Below, piece by piece: positions 21,233 to 29,556 of a DNA stretch of 42,196 nt (its first letter is position 1; every line of letters starts with the position of its first letter). The notes under the pieces are model-generated. The model searched no databases. It saw nothing but the letters and a program-made list of their open reading frames with translations, and was not told the origin of the DNA. Origin of the DNA: a virus; IMG/VR virus record IMGVR_UViG_3300028590_000042, positions 1 through 42,196 of that record; one strand, 5' to 3'. The position numbers and the translations under genes are program-made.

Positions 21233-21420
21233 CCGCGTACAGTCCCGCAACGTCGGAGATGGTGGTTGACGCTCGCAAACAGAAGTTCTTCGACGCCTAT
21301 GCCAACTGGAATCCCGAAGTCGACGACGGCTCGGAGCTGCAGCGGATGGAGCATGAGGCGGGGATAACGGCCGCCGACTGGAAGGCTTATCACGCTGCCA
21401 AGTTCGAGATCGAATTTTAA
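21229..21420 (+). CDS. Small early protein
   Basis: The 63-residue acidic, helical protein overlaps the previous gene by four bases and comes 46 bases before the annealase gene. No motif is recognised; likely a small helper or regulator of the recombination genes. Confidence 0.65.
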   Translation: MTAYSPATSEMVVDARKQKFFDAYANWNPEVDDGSELQRMEHEAGITAADWKAYHAAKFEIEF

Positions 21421-21466
21421 GAGACGGGCGGGAAAGCCGCCCGATATACCAAAAAGGAAAAAACAC

Positions 21467-22243
21467 ATGACACAAGCAATGCAAACGACGAACGGGGCCG
21501 GAACGGCCGTCGCTACCGTTGATGCTCTCGATCAGAGCGTTTACGAATCACTCGCTCTCAAGGGCGACATCTCCGGACTGAAGCCGGAAGAGAAGGTCAA
21601 GTATATGACCCGCCTTTGCGAATCGCTCGGGCTTAACCCGTACACGCAGCCGTTTCTCCCGCTCAAGCTCAACGGCAAGGAGGTCCTCTACGCTTCGAAA
21701 GGATGCACTGATCAGCTTTCGCAGATCCACAACCTGACTCGCGACATCATCTCGACGCAGCAGCTCGGAGATGTATTCATCGCAACCTGCAAAGCTCAGG
21801 ACCGTTCAGGCCGATACGAGATATCGACGGGCGTCGTCGCGATCGCCGGACTCAAAGGCGAATCGCTTGCCAATGCGCTGATGAAGGCCGAGACGAAGGC
21901 GAAGCGCCGAGCAACGCTCTCCTACTGCGGCCTCGGATTCCTCGACGAGTCCGAACTCGAGACGATCCCCGCGAACCGCATGGAACGCGTCGAGCCGCCC
22001 GTTCAGCCTCAGCTTCCCGCCGGGCAGCCAGAAGAGCCTTCCGCTCCGACGATCAGTGACATCTGCAAACAGCTCAAGGCCGCCGGCGACGAGGTCGACT
22101 GGAACAAGCAGACGCTAGCCGATTACGCGGAGACGCTGTTCGGTAACGAGTACAAGGGTTCTCTCGATGCTCTGACCGCCGAGCAAAAGACGTTTCTGGC
22201 CGAGGACCTCGGTGAACGTTTGAAGTCATTCAGGAAGGAATAA
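21467..22243 (+). CDS. Single-strand DNA annealing protein (phage recombinase, RecT/Rad52-like group)
   Basis: The 258-residue product has the signature of a phage recombination family: a segment near residue 50 (RLCESLGLNPYTQPFLPLKL), YASKGCTDQLSQIH, a GRYEISTGVV strand, LKGESLANALMKAETKAKRRATLS and GLGFLDESE. The C-terminal 80 residues form a Pro-rich linker and a helical tail, perhaps for SSB contact. It would promote strand annealing in replication and repair. I am confident of the family, less of which annealase superfamily it belongs to. Confidence 0.72.
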   Translation: MTQAMQTTNGAGTAVATVDALDQSVYESLALKGDISGLKPEEKVKYMTRLCESLGLNPYTQPFLPLKLNGKEVLYASKGCTDQLSQIHNLTRDIISTQQLGDVFIATCKAQDRSGRYEISTGVVAIAGLKGESLANALMKAETKAKRRATLSYCGLGFLDESELETIPANRMERVEPPVQPQLPAGQPEEPSAPTISDICKQLKAAGDEVDWNKQTLADYAETLFGNEYKGSLDALTAEQKTFLAEDLGERLKSFRKE

Positions 22244-22356
22244 CAAGTTTGCCCGACCCGGTCCTCCGCCGAGTATCTCCGGGGTTAGGCAAAGCCGGCA
22301 TAGATCCTTTCCATCCAGTTTCGGATCTCTGCCTTTCTTAGACCCAAACAAATCTT

Positions 22357-22494
22357 ATGAAGCTAAAAGTACAAAAGATCGCCTTCTGCAACTGCGAATA
22401 TTGCCGCTCCAAGGGACCGCACAAAGCAGTTATCGTCACCGCGATAGTCGTCATCGGCGTACTCGTCGCGTTTGCCCCGACGTTCTTCCGCTAA
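22357..22494 (+). CDS. Small membrane peptide with Cys motif
   Basis: This 45-residue frame has a basic start, FCNCEYCRSKG and one transmembrane helix (VIVTAIVVIGVLVAFA). Ribosome-site evidence is weak. The Cys cluster followed by a helix, together with an intact frame, makes a real peptide plausible. The 112 bases before it (22244-22356) hold two inverted repeats and no gene. Confidence 0.5.
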   Translation: MKLKVQKIAFCNCEYCRSKGPHKAVIVTAIVVIGVLVAFAPTFFR

Positions 22495-22498
22495 GGGA

Positions 22499-22721
22499 GA
22501 GTTGTCAAAGATCCCTCGTGAGGATCGATTCGAACGGGACGCTTCGGCTGCAAACATCCACGCCCGTTCATTGTTCACCCGGATACGTGTTGCAACTGCC
22601 GTATCCACTTGTCGCACCTGGCGGTGCATTTCATCGGCCTCGGCGCCGATGCATTGAAAGTAAGACTTTTTCTCACCCGGCGTAATCGAAAATCGCCGGT
22701 GAAATTCAACGAGGTTATTCA
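22499..22721 (+). other. Structured non-coding leader
   Basis: No supported gene lies here. CATCGGC-CTCGGC-GCCGATG forms a perfect seven-pair hairpin near 22630-22650, and a CACC(C)GGCG/CGCCGGTG hairpin lies just before the gene at 22722. A TTG-started minus-strand frame covers the region but has no ribosome site. Confidence 0.4.
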
Positions 22722-23222
22722 ATGAGACATTTCTACCCGATCACAGACGAGACGCGGAAGGTCATTAACGAGCATGTCGACGCCATCGCGAAGGAGATGG
22801 GCGTCTCCGACAAGTACATCTACCGCGTCATGGGCAAGGCGGAGAGCGATCCGTTCGCGAAGTTCCTGACGATGTATGTCGCTGCATTGCGGCTCGGGAT
22901 CTCGGTCGTTCCGTGGATCACCGCGTTGAAGCTGCTCGAGGAAAAGTACCGCCCGCTGTCGAAGGAGCTCTGCGTAATCACCGAGGCGAAGAAGTTCGTG
23001 AAGGAATCGAACGACGTCGCGGTCGCGCACATGGGCGATGAGGACCTGCTAAAGCTCCGCGAAGAACAGATCGAGGCGAACATGCAGGGCGAGAGAGCCT
23101 TGGCAGCGATCAACCAGGAGATCGACCGGCGCAACACCGTCGTCCTTTACAACGGCAACCCGGTCTCCTTCGCAACGCGTGACGCCGTTCGCTCAACGGT
23201 CCGCAACGGCAGAGCGTCATGA
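22722..23222 (+). CDS. CII-like phage regulator
   Basis: This 166-residue protein has an HTH-like segment near residues 18-60 (HVDAIAKEMGVSDKYIYRVM, then SDPFAKFLTM), similar to phage regulatory proteins of the CII/CP76 type. A coiled coil follows (LKLREEQIEANMQGERALAAI) with a basic tail. GAGG lies nine bases before the ATG. It may control the lysis/lysogeny choice or replication timing. Confidence 0.65.
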   Translation: MRHFYPITDETRKVINEHVDAIAKEMGVSDKYIYRVMGKAESDPFAKFLTMYVAALRLGISVVPWITALKLLEEKYRPLSKELCVITEAKKFVKESNDVAVAHMGDEDLLKLREEQIEANMQGERALAAINQEIDRRNTVVLYNGNPVSFATRDAVRSTVRNGRAS

Positions 23223-23315
23223 CGACCGAGGCTGCGGTCAGGGAATTGGTCCAGGCCGCATTCACGCAGAAAGGCGGTATCGGAGAAGCGAACTCGAGAG
23301 TGATCAGAAACAAAG

Positions 23316-23741
23316 ATGCGCGTAAAGCTCAAAGATTTCAAGGGCGGATTGTTCACCGGAAAGAAGCCGACGCCGCTCGTCCCAAGCGAACGCCTAGTCT
23401 CCAAGTCGATCGAAGAATGGCTGACCGCTCACCGCATCTACAACGACCGGATCAACTCGGGAATGGTCGAGGCGGTCAAGAAGGCATGGAACAAGCAGGA
23501 GCAGCGGCAGAAGGAATACCGTCAGTGGATCCACCTGGCCAAGAAGGGAACGCCGGACCGGTTCTTCATCATCTCGGGAAAGATCTACTTCGTCGAGGTT
23601 AAGAAGCCCGGCGGGCAGCTCTCTGACGATCAGATCACGCGTCACGCAGAGTTAAGAAAGAACGGCTGCACGATCTTCGTCGCCGACTCCATCGATTCGT
23701 TTATCGCTCAGTTTAATGAGCATTTCAGCAAGGGGAACTAG
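23316..23741 (+). CDS. VRR-NUC nuclease
   Basis: The 141-residue product carries the VRR-NUC (PD-(D/E)xK) core: GTPDRFF (about 80-86) and YFVEVKKPGGQLSDDQ (about 92-107), with the catalytic Asp, Glu and Lys in place, then an IFVADS strand. Stand-alone VRR-NUC proteins in phages act on branched DNA or as resolvases. The 95 bases before it hold an ATG frame (23219) that only overlaps this gene out of frame. Confidence 0.85.
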   Translation: MRVKLKDFKGGLFTGKKPTPLVPSERLVSKSIEEWLTAHRIYNDRINSGMVEAVKKAWNKQEQRQKEYRQWIHLAKKGTPDRFFIISGKIYFVEVKKPGGQLSDDQITRHAELRKNGCTIFVADSIDSFIAQFNEHFSKGN

Positions 23742-23761
23742 ACCAAACAAAGGAGAGGAAT

Positions 23762-24319
23762 ATGGCAAAACAGGAAAAGGCTGATCCGAACGATTTCTAC
23801 GACTCGCTCAGCCAGGAAGCAAAAGATCAATGGGATGCGATCGGGATCTTCGGCTACACGCCGGAGAAGGGAACCGCGGGATTATGGTTTGCCCGCAAGC
23901 CCGGACAGAACGCGAAGGATGCTATCGGCCCGGCCGATTCGCTGCAGTCGCTTCACGCACAGGTGAAGTCGGAGGTCGAGGCGTCCGCCAAGTGGAAAGC
24001 ATCGCAGGAGCAGTCCGGTGTTGTGGATCTCGATGGCTTCAAGTCGTCACGGCTGCCGGGAATGGACGAGCCGGCTATCGAGGAGCTGGATCGTCAGGCC
24101 GAGGTTGTTCGCCAGGCGAAGATCGCTCTCGACGCTGCCAAGGCTAAGCATGCCGACGAAGCGGACCTGATGAAGGAGCTGCTGCACAAGCATGGCCGAA
24201 AGCGCTGCCGTTACGGCGGATGGAATCACGTCATCGAGGAGACCGAAAAGCTCGTCTCGAAGCCTGAGACAAAGGAAAAGAAAGGGAAGAACGACGGCGA
24301 GATGTCGAAGGCAGCTTAA
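23762..24319 (+). CDS. Hypothetical early protein with coiled coil
   Basis: The 185-residue product has a mixed N-terminal half and a coiled coil at about 110-150 (Ala/Lys/Glu-rich), with RCRYGGWNHVIEE after it and a highly charged tail. An AGGAGAGG ribosome site lies before the ATG. It overlaps the next gene by one base. Many phages encode such a protein beside a nuclease, but its role is not known. Confidence 0.68.
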   Translation: MAKQEKADPNDFYDSLSQEAKDQWDAIGIFGYTPEKGTAGLWFARKPGQNAKDAIGPADSLQSLHAQVKSEVEASAKWKASQEQSGVVDLDGFKSSRLPGMDEPAIEELDRQAEVVRQAKIALDAAKAKHADEADLMKELLHKHGRKRCRYGGWNHVIEETEKLVSKPETKEKKGKNDGEMSKAA

Positions 24320-24756
24320 TGGCGAGAGGTCGAGCAAAACTGCGAGCCCGTCAAGGGCATCTTCGATTCCTCATCGACCGGCTCATCTACCGGCGAGAAG
24401 AGATCGACAAACGGCTCAACGGGCTCGCAGCTGCACTCGACGAGGTCAACGTCGAGCTCGCCATCGCGGAGACCTTCCAGGATGCCCAGAAGCTCTATCC
24501 GCAGATAAAAAGGAAAGAAATGCCTACATCAAAACTCTTAAATGACTCGATCTCTATGCAGGATCTTCGGACCCGTCGAGCGTTCCTAGCATTCTCGCCC
24601 GAGCAAAAGGAAACGATCGAGCTTGAATATCGCCGGCATGTGATGGCCTGCCATCGTAGCGGTTGTGAGCCTGATCCCCGTTTCCTTCCGGAGCTGGTCG
24701 CAGATGTACGGTCCGGGATCCATTTCAAAGAAGAGGTATTCGCGAAGGCGGCGTGA
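24319..24756 (+). CDS. Hypothetical early protein
   Basis: This 145-residue, mainly helical protein has a coiled-coil first half and a second half with HRSGCEPDPRFLPEL. It starts in the stop of the gene before it. No family is recognised. Placement between nuclease and methylase suggests a DNA-metabolism role. Confidence 0.62.
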   Translation: MARGRAKLRARQGHLRFLIDRLIYRREEIDKRLNGLAAALDEVNVELAIAETFQDAQKLYPQIKRKEMPTSKLLNDSISMQDLRTRRAFLAFSPEQKETIELEYRRHVMACHRSGCEPDPRFLPELVADVRSGIHFKEEVFAKAA

Positions 24757-24758
24757 AG

Positions 24759-25457
24759 ATGTTTTCTTACTACGGCAGCAAATCAAAACTGGCTCACATG
24801 TATCCCAAGCCGACAACCGGCAGGATCATCGAGCCGTTCGCGGGCTCCGCTCGGTACTCGCTTCTACATTTCGAGAAGAACGTGCTGCTCGCCGATCTTT
24901 CAGAGCATGTGTTTGCTGTCTGGGACTACTTAATCCAAGCCTCGGAAAAGGACGTGCGATCACTGCCTGACGTGCCGAGCAAGATCCATATCGAGAATTA
25001 CACGCAGCTTTCGGACCCCGAGAAGTACCTGATTGGCTTTCACCTATGCCGAGGCACGGCTAAGCCCCGCAAGGTCGGCCACGGGCAAAACTCGTGGAGC
25101 CGGGACCGTGAACGGATCGCCTCGCAACTCTACAAGATCCGGCATTGGCAGATCGTCCGATCTTCGTATCGCGACATTGCGAACACTGAGGCGACCTGGT
25201 TCATCGATCCGCCTTACGTTGGTGCGTCCAGCCGCCCCGGAAACTCCGACAGATACCAGCACTGGAAGATCGATTACGAGGATCTTGCCGACTTCTGTAA
25301 TTCGCGCCTAGGTCAGGTGATCGTTTGCGAAGGAGAAAAGGCGGATTGGCTGCCGTTCCGTTTCCTCGCTCACACGAATGCCAACACCAACAGCTCGAGC
25401 GTGAAGGTCAACAGCGAGTTCATATTCAGCCGAACGCAACAGGAGGTTGCTGCATAG
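24759..25457 (+). CDS. dam: D12-class N6-adenine DNA methyltransferase
   Basis: The 232-residue product has the Dam-type motifs in order: FSYYGSKSKLA at the N-terminus, EPFAGSARYSL (AdoMet-binding motif I) and FIDPPYVGAS (catalytic DPPY motif IV). It would methylate adenine in a short duplex site and protect the phage genome or regulate it. The ATG at 24759 is used; a GTG at 24753 overlapping the previous stop is possible. No partner restriction gene is seen. Confidence 0.85.
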   Translation: MFSYYGSKSKLAHMYPKPTTGRIIEPFAGSARYSLLHFEKNVLLADLSEHVFAVWDYLIQASEKDVRSLPDVPSKIHIENYTQLSDPEKYLIGFHLCRGTAKPRKVGHGQNSWSRDRERIASQLYKIRHWQIVRSSYRDIANTEATWFIDPPYVGASSRPGNSDRYQHWKIDYEDLADFCNSRLGQVIVCEGEKADWLPFRFLAHTNANTNSSSVKVNSEFIFSRTQQEVAA

Positions 25458-25459
25458 AT

Positions 25460-26263
25460 ATGCCAAAACAGGAGTTGCGGGAAATCCCGCTCAATCAGAT
25501 CCATGCGAAGGACAACTACCGAAAGACCTTCAAGGATAACTCTCTCGCCGAACTGGCCGCTTCGATCAAAGCGAACGGAGTGCTTGAGCCGATCCTTGTT
25601 CGCCGGAATGCGAACGGCTTCGAGATCATCGCGGGGGAGCGTCGCTTCCGTGCATCGCAGATCGCAAAGCTGGTAACGATCCCGGCCGTGGTTCGTGAGG
25701 TCGCCGACGATGACGTCCTGACCATGCAGATCGTCGAGAACGTTCAGCGTGAAGGCGTTCCGTACATGGAAGAAGCCTATGCGGTAAGAAGGCTACGGAA
25801 CGACAAATCCTTGGACGTTAAAGAGATCGCGAAACTGATCGGCAAGTCAGACCAGTACGTCTATTACATGCTACAGCTTTGCTCTATGAGCGATGACGCT
25901 CGGGCGATCGCCGAGAAGGGGTGGATATCTAAAACCGTCGCTTGGCAGATTGCGAAGCTGCCGAACGCAGAATTTCAAACCCAAGCCGCGAACGACCTTG
26001 CCCGCACGAAGCGTGACAAGCTGGTCTCTCCGAGCACTGCCAAGTCGTACATCGCTGACACCTTTGGCGACAGTAAGCGGAAGCTTCGAAAAGAAAGAGT
26101 TGATAGGTTCGGACCCGGCTCCGATTTCATCGCGAACTGGAAAAGGTATCTCGTCAATTTTGACTGTGAACAGTTCGAACGGTTCAAGAAGATCGTCCGA
26201 GGCCGAACGGAAACCGATGTTCTGGCCGAGGCTGTCGATCTAGTAATGCGGAGGGACGATTAA
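25460..26263 (+). CDS. ParB-like protein
   Basis: The 267-residue product starts with a ParB/Srx CTPase-nuclease-like domain (LREIPLNQIHAKDNYRKTF, IKANGVLEPILVRRN, and the GERRFRAS box at about 55-62) and continues with the KorB-type HTH domain (VKEIAKLIGKSDQYVYYML, about 115-135). There is no ParA gene. Orphan phage ParB proteins may help replication or regulate transcription. It begins two bases after the methylase stop. Confidence 0.85.
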   Translation: MPKQELREIPLNQIHAKDNYRKTFKDNSLAELAASIKANGVLEPILVRRNANGFEIIAGERRFRASQIAKLVTIPAVVREVADDDVLTMQIVENVQREGVPYMEEAYAVRRLRNDKSLDVKEIAKLIGKSDQYVYYMLQLCSMSDDARAIAEKGWISKTVAWQIAKLPNAEFQTQAANDLARTKRDKLVSPSTAKSYIADTFGDSKRKLRKERVDRFGPGSDFIANWKRYLVNFDCEQFERFKKIVRGRTETDVLAEAVDLVMRRDD

Positions 26264-26272
26264 ATCTCTCAC

Positions 26273-27217
26273 GTGGCTAACTTCTGGTTCAAATTTGAAT
26301 GGGACGTATGGCGTAACGACAAGCAGCTTCGCCGCTGCTCCAAGGAGACGCGCGGGTTTTGGATCGACTGTATCGCCGAGATGGAGAGTCAACAGACTTA
26401 TTTCTTACAGGGAACCCCGGAAGAGATCTGCCGGGAAGTGACCGCCGATCGCGGGGAATTTGATCGCTCAATAGCAGAACTTTCCCGCCACGGGGCCGCG
26501 ACAATAGAAAAAAGTCAAGAAACTGTCAAGATCATTTGCCGTAGGTTGCTCAAGAAGCTAAGTACCACTGAATACAACAGGTTAAAGCAACAAGAGCGTC
26601 GGTCACGCCAAATGTCAAACGATTGTCAAGACCCTCCCTCTAAAGATAAGAGTTTTAGAACTTTAAATTCTCCTATCGGAGAAGTACAAAACGTTTCGGA
26701 ACCGCCTCCGAGCGAGCCCGAGCGTCCGCCCGAGATCCCGGCTCCACCGTCCGAATCGGAAGCTCCGAAGGTACTCGTCCCGCTCTACTTCCGGCCGACT
26801 CCGGAAGGCTATGCGTGGTTCATCGAGAACTGCAAGGGCCTCGATCTCAACGCCGAGCTCGAGGAGTTCATCACGTTCTGGCGCGACATCGCGGACCGGA
26901 ACAACCGGCGAACAATGCGCGGCTGGCATGCCACCTGGAAGGCCCGAATGAAGGAACGCCAGGAGAAGCTCGCCGGCTCTAACGCGCTCGTTCCCCAACA
27001 GAGGCAAATCAATGGAAATGGCAATGGAAACTCTCAAAGAAACACTCGACAAACAGCAAGCGAGCGGAACGTTGAACGCATCGTCGCTAACCGCAACCTC
27101 GCAGAACGATTCGCAAGCGGAGAACTCGACGAAGCCGTCTCCGAGTTTCTTGGCAACGATGTCGCTCATCATCGAGAAGATCCAGAGTCTCGCCAACTTA
27201 CCGCCCCTGACCGATAA
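26273..27217 (+). CDS. Replication protein (initiator / DnaT-like loader)
   Basis: The 314-residue product starts at GTG. Its first 95 residues match the phage replication-organiser type winged helix (FWFKFEWDVWRNDKQLRRCS, followed by RGFWIDCIAEME). A disordered Pro/Ser-rich linker follows (115-170), then a DnaT-like C-terminal part with FITFWRDIADRN and GWHATWKARM. A candidate replication origin lies inside the coding region for the linker, as in lambda O. The last 206 bases overlap the next gene in another frame. Confidence 0.72.
   Translation: MANFWFKFEWDVWRNDKQLRRCSKETRGFWIDCIAEMESQQTYFLQGTPEEICREVTADRGEFDRSIAELSRHGAATIEKSQETVKIICRRLLKKLSTTEYNRLKQQERRSRQMSNDCQDPPSKDKSFRTLNSPIGEVQNVSEPPPSEPERPPEIPAPPSESEAPKVLVPLYFRPTPEGYAWFIENCKGLDLNAELEEFITFWRDIADRNNRRTMRGWHATWKARMKERQEKLAGSNALVPQQRQINGNGNGNSQRNTRQTASERNVERIVANRNLAERFASGELDEAVSEFLGNDVAHHREDPESRQLTAPDR
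26514..26675 (+). other. Candidate replication origin (iterons plus AT-rich block)
   Basis: GTCAA(G) occurs at 26514, 26525, 26614 and 26625: two pairs, each spaced exactly 11 bases, with 100 bases between pairs. An AT-rich block (26641-26675) follows directly. The repeats encode different residues, so they are not a protein repeat. Origins inside initiator genes are usual in lambdoid phages. Confidence 0.5.
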
Positions 27218-27695
27218 GGAGCAGTTTGCGAAGACATCGACATGGGCCCAGGCACTCTTCAGCATCATTCCCGAGCGGAAACTTCAGGAGTGCTACCTGA
27301 GAGCTGTTGCCGATCACGAGAGCGAGTACGCGATCTCAGCCCTCAACCTCAAGACCGCCTGGAAGAAGATCTGCTCGGACGAGAAACACCGCCGGGAAGC
27401 GAACCGGCTGAACGCCGATCGAGGAGCCTTCTACGGCCATGCGATCTCGTGCTACCGCTGCCGGGATACGAACGTCGAGATGGTCTACACAGCAGACGGG
27501 AAGTTCAAGGGGGCTAAGCCCGGCTGCGATCACCGGCCGCTCGACGAAGGTGAGTGGCTCTGGAAGGAAGAGCAGCGTCTCGACCAGGTGAGCGCCGATC
27601 TGCTTGCCCGCCAGCGGTCCGGTGAAGGCCGGATGATCGACGATCCTAACCGATCGAATCAGGCGACAGGTAACGTGATCGATTTTGAGTTTTGA
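27012..27695 (+). CDS. Replication accessory protein with zinc knuckle
   Basis: This 227-residue protein follows the initiator. The helical middle (FAKTSTWAQALFSIIPERKL and onward) resembles small helicase-loader or replisome proteins, and CYRC...C-x-H at about 138-160 is a likely zinc site. AGAGG lies seven bases before the ATG at 27012, which overlaps the previous gene by 206 bases; a later ATG at 27159 would cut the overlap to 59. Both reading frames look coding in the overlap. Confidence 0.7.
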   Translation: MEMAMETLKETLDKQQASGTLNASSLTATSQNDSQAENSTKPSPSFLATMSLIIEKIQSLANLPPLTDKEQFAKTSTWAQALFSIIPERKLQECYLRAVADHESEYAISALNLKTAWKKICSDEKHRREANRLNADRGAFYGHAISCYRCRDTNVEMVYTADGKFKGAKPGCDHRPLDEGEWLWKEEQRLDQVSADLLARQRSGEGRMIDDPNRSNQATGNVIDFEF

Positions 27696-27719
27696 CGGTT
27701 GAGAAAGGTTGAGAAGCCT

Positions 27720-28220
27720 ATGAGCGAAAGAGATCCGATCATCAACGCCGAACTAACCCGCCAGCGTGAGCAGGCACAGCACCGGGACGTTTACGGGGAG
27801 CAGAATTCTATGAAGGCAATCACCCTGAAACAGCCATGGGCATTCGCCATATTCAAGCTTGGCAAGTCAGTCGAAAACCGTGACTGGGATACACGTTTCC
27901 GCGGGCTCATCGCGATCCACACGTCGAAGAAAGTGAGCAGAGCAGACTTCGCCCTGTCATGTGCCGCGATTGCCCATATCGTCGGTGATCCAAACCAAGT
28001 GCCGGATCAGGTGGCCCTCCCGCACGGTCAGATAGTCGGCACAGTGGAGATTGTCGATTGTGTGTCAGCGTCCGACTCGCCGTGGTTCTTCGGCGAGTAT
28101 GGTTTTGTACTCGCGAACCCGACCCCGCTGAAGAATCCTATCGCGGCCAGTGGAGCCTTGGGTCTTTGGGATCTTCCCGAGACGATTGCGGAGGAGATCT
28201 TGAGAGAGCTGAATGCCTGA
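27720..28220 (+). CDS. ASCH-domain protein
   Basis: The 166-residue product contains an ASCH fold from residue 31 on (MKAITLKQPWAFAIFKLGK, ENRDW, RGLIAIHTSK, GQIVGTVEI). ASCH/EVE-type domains bind RNA or modified bases; phage copies may affect host RNA or modified DNA. The ATG at 27810 would give only the ASCH domain. The first 30 residues are charged and helical. It overlaps the next gene by eight bases. Confidence 0.82.
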   Translation: MSERDPIINAELTRQREQAQHRDVYGEQNSMKAITLKQPWAFAIFKLGKSVENRDWDTRFRGLIAIHTSKKVSRADFALSCAAIAHIVGDPNQVPDQVALPHGQIVGTVEIVDCVSASDSPWFFGEYGFVLANPTPLKNPIAASGALGLWDLPETIAEEILRELNA

Positions 28221-28428
28221 CACCGACGTCCTCACAAAGAAGCCGTTCACCTGCAAACGATGCCGCCAGCCGGTCGCCGAGACTGACGGCATCTCGATCT
28301 TCTTCGGAGTAAAACCTGTCCCGATGAACCCGCGGCGCATACTCTTCACCTGCCCGCACTGCAAGGCTGAGGTCCACTGGGAAACCGCAAGAAATGGAAA
28401 TGCATTGCCAAACACCCGCAAGGTGTAG
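28213..28428 (+). CDS. Zinc-ribbon protein
   Basis: This 71-residue protein carries CKRC (about 14-17) and CPHC (about 47-50), a classic four-Cys ribbon, with strands between. It ends the early operon, 52 bases before a strong terminator. Small zinc ribbons like this often bind RNA polymerase or nucleic acid. Confidence 0.75.
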   Translation: MPDTDVLTKKPFTCKRCRQPVAETDGISIFFGVKPVPMNPRRILFTCPHCKAEVHWETARNGNALPNTRKV

Positions 28429-28480
28429 TATTTTGGCGTTAATTTGATGAGGGATCTTTAGGATCCCTGCGAGGTAATTG

Positions 28481-28538
28481 ACGGCCTTCGCCTTGGTGAA
28501 AGAAGCGACTTTCACAAGTGCGAGGCCGTTTCTCTTTT
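28481..28538 (+). terminator. Long bulged terminator between early and late genes
   Basis: ACGGCCTTCGC pairs with GCGAGGCCGT (one bulge), and inside it CTTGGTGAAAG pairs with CTTTCACAAG (one bulge) around a six-base loop; TTTCTCTTTT follows. It should stop most early transcription. It ends 12 bases before the endolysin start, so late expression needs read-through or antitermination. A smaller AGGGATC/GATCCCT hairpin lies just before it. Confidence 0.85.
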
Positions 28539-28549
28539 GAGGCTGCCAA

Positions 28550-29545
28550 ATGAGATTCGACCGAAAGACATTCTTCGACGCGTTCCGCGAAAAGTTCGAT
28601 CCGACGATCGAGCAGGGCCAAGTTGACGGCATCGAGTTTCTGCTTGCGCGGTTCGAGGAAGACAAGACCTGGAAGGATCCGCGTCACATCGCCTACGCGC
28701 TCGCGACGATCTTTCACGAGACGGCCGGCACGATGCAGCCGATCACGGAATACGGCCCGCGCAGCTACTTCAACAAGTACGACGGCCGCAAGGATCTCGG
28801 GAATACGAAACCCGGAGACGGCTATCGTTTCAGAGGTCGAGGCTACGTTCAGATCACCGGCCGGAAGAACTATACGACCTACGGGATCGAGAACACGCCG
28901 GAGAAAGCTCTCAAGCCCGACACCGCCTTCTTCATTCTAACGAGCGGCATGCACCGCGGGCTGTTCACCGGCAAGAAGCTCAGCGACTACATCAAGGGAT
29001 CGACGACCGATTATCGAAACGCCCGAAAGATCATAAACGGTCTCGATAAAGCCGGGATGATCGCCACGTATGCGGAGAACTTCGAAAAGATGCTCCGCAC
29101 TTCCACAAGTTCGGCAGCTCCCGCAGCGATACCTTCCGAGAAGGGTGATCATCACCCTGAAGAACAAGGGGGTTTAGTTTCTGCAGAACAGGCTGCCGAT
29201 CATTCCAAGGCCGCGGAGATCGTCGAGACAAAGACAACGGAAGTCGTTCAGACAGGCGATACAACACACGCAGTCGAGACTACGCAGCCGAAAGGAGATC
29301 CGCCCGACGCAACACCGACAAAAGTCTCGCAGAACGGTCCGCTTGCGAAATGGCTTGCCGGCGGCGGCGGCTTGACCGCGATCGGAACATTCGTCTGGGG
29401 ATATATCCAGGCAAACCCGAGCGCCGTCGCGATCGGGATCATCTGTATCACGCTGCTGATCATCGTGATCATCTTCCGCGGAGCGATCACGGACGCGATC
29501 AGGATGCAGACCGCAGCTGACCCGGATAAAAAGAACGTCAGTTAA
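28550..29545 (+). CDS. GH19-type endolysin with C-terminal membrane anchor
   Basis: Residues 1-185 match the chitinase/GH19-like peptidoglycan-cleaving family common in phages: [18 protein letters not shown] with the catalytic Glu57, [17 protein letters not shown], and [13 protein letters not shown]. After a long Thr/Glu-rich linker come two hydrophobic segments (about 265-287 and 293-315). The anchor may tether the enzyme to the inner membrane, or represent a fused holin-like unit. There is no signal peptide. Confidence 0.85.
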   Translation: MRFDRKTFFDAFREKFDPTIEQGQVDGIEFLLARFEEDKTWKDPRHIAYALATIFHETAGTMQPITEYGPRSYFNKYDGRKDLGNTKPGDGYRFRGRGYVQITGRKNYTTYGIENTPEKALKPDTAFFILTSGMHRGLFTGKKLSDYIKGSTTDYRNARKIINGLDKAGMIATYAENFEKMLRTSTSSAAPAAIPSEKGDHHPEEQGGLVSAEQAADHSKAAEIVETKTTEVVQTGDTTHAVETTQPKGDPPDATPTKVSQNGPLAKWLAGGGGLTAIGTFVWGYIQANPSAVAIGIICITLLIIVIIFRGAITDAIRMQTAADPDKKNVS

Positions 29546-29556
29546 GAGAGGACTTT

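Noticed and set aside
22363-22722. Minus-strand 119-residue frame
   Set aside because: It starts at TTG without a ribosome site, faces an operon on the other strand and overlaps a small plus-strand membrane peptide. Some coding feel remains, so it is not excluded.
23219-23602. Plus-strand 127-residue frame with ATGA coupling
   Set aside because: It overlaps the VRR-NUC gene out of frame for most of its length, and the encoded sequence there is low-complexity shadow. Only the first 97 bases are outside that gene.
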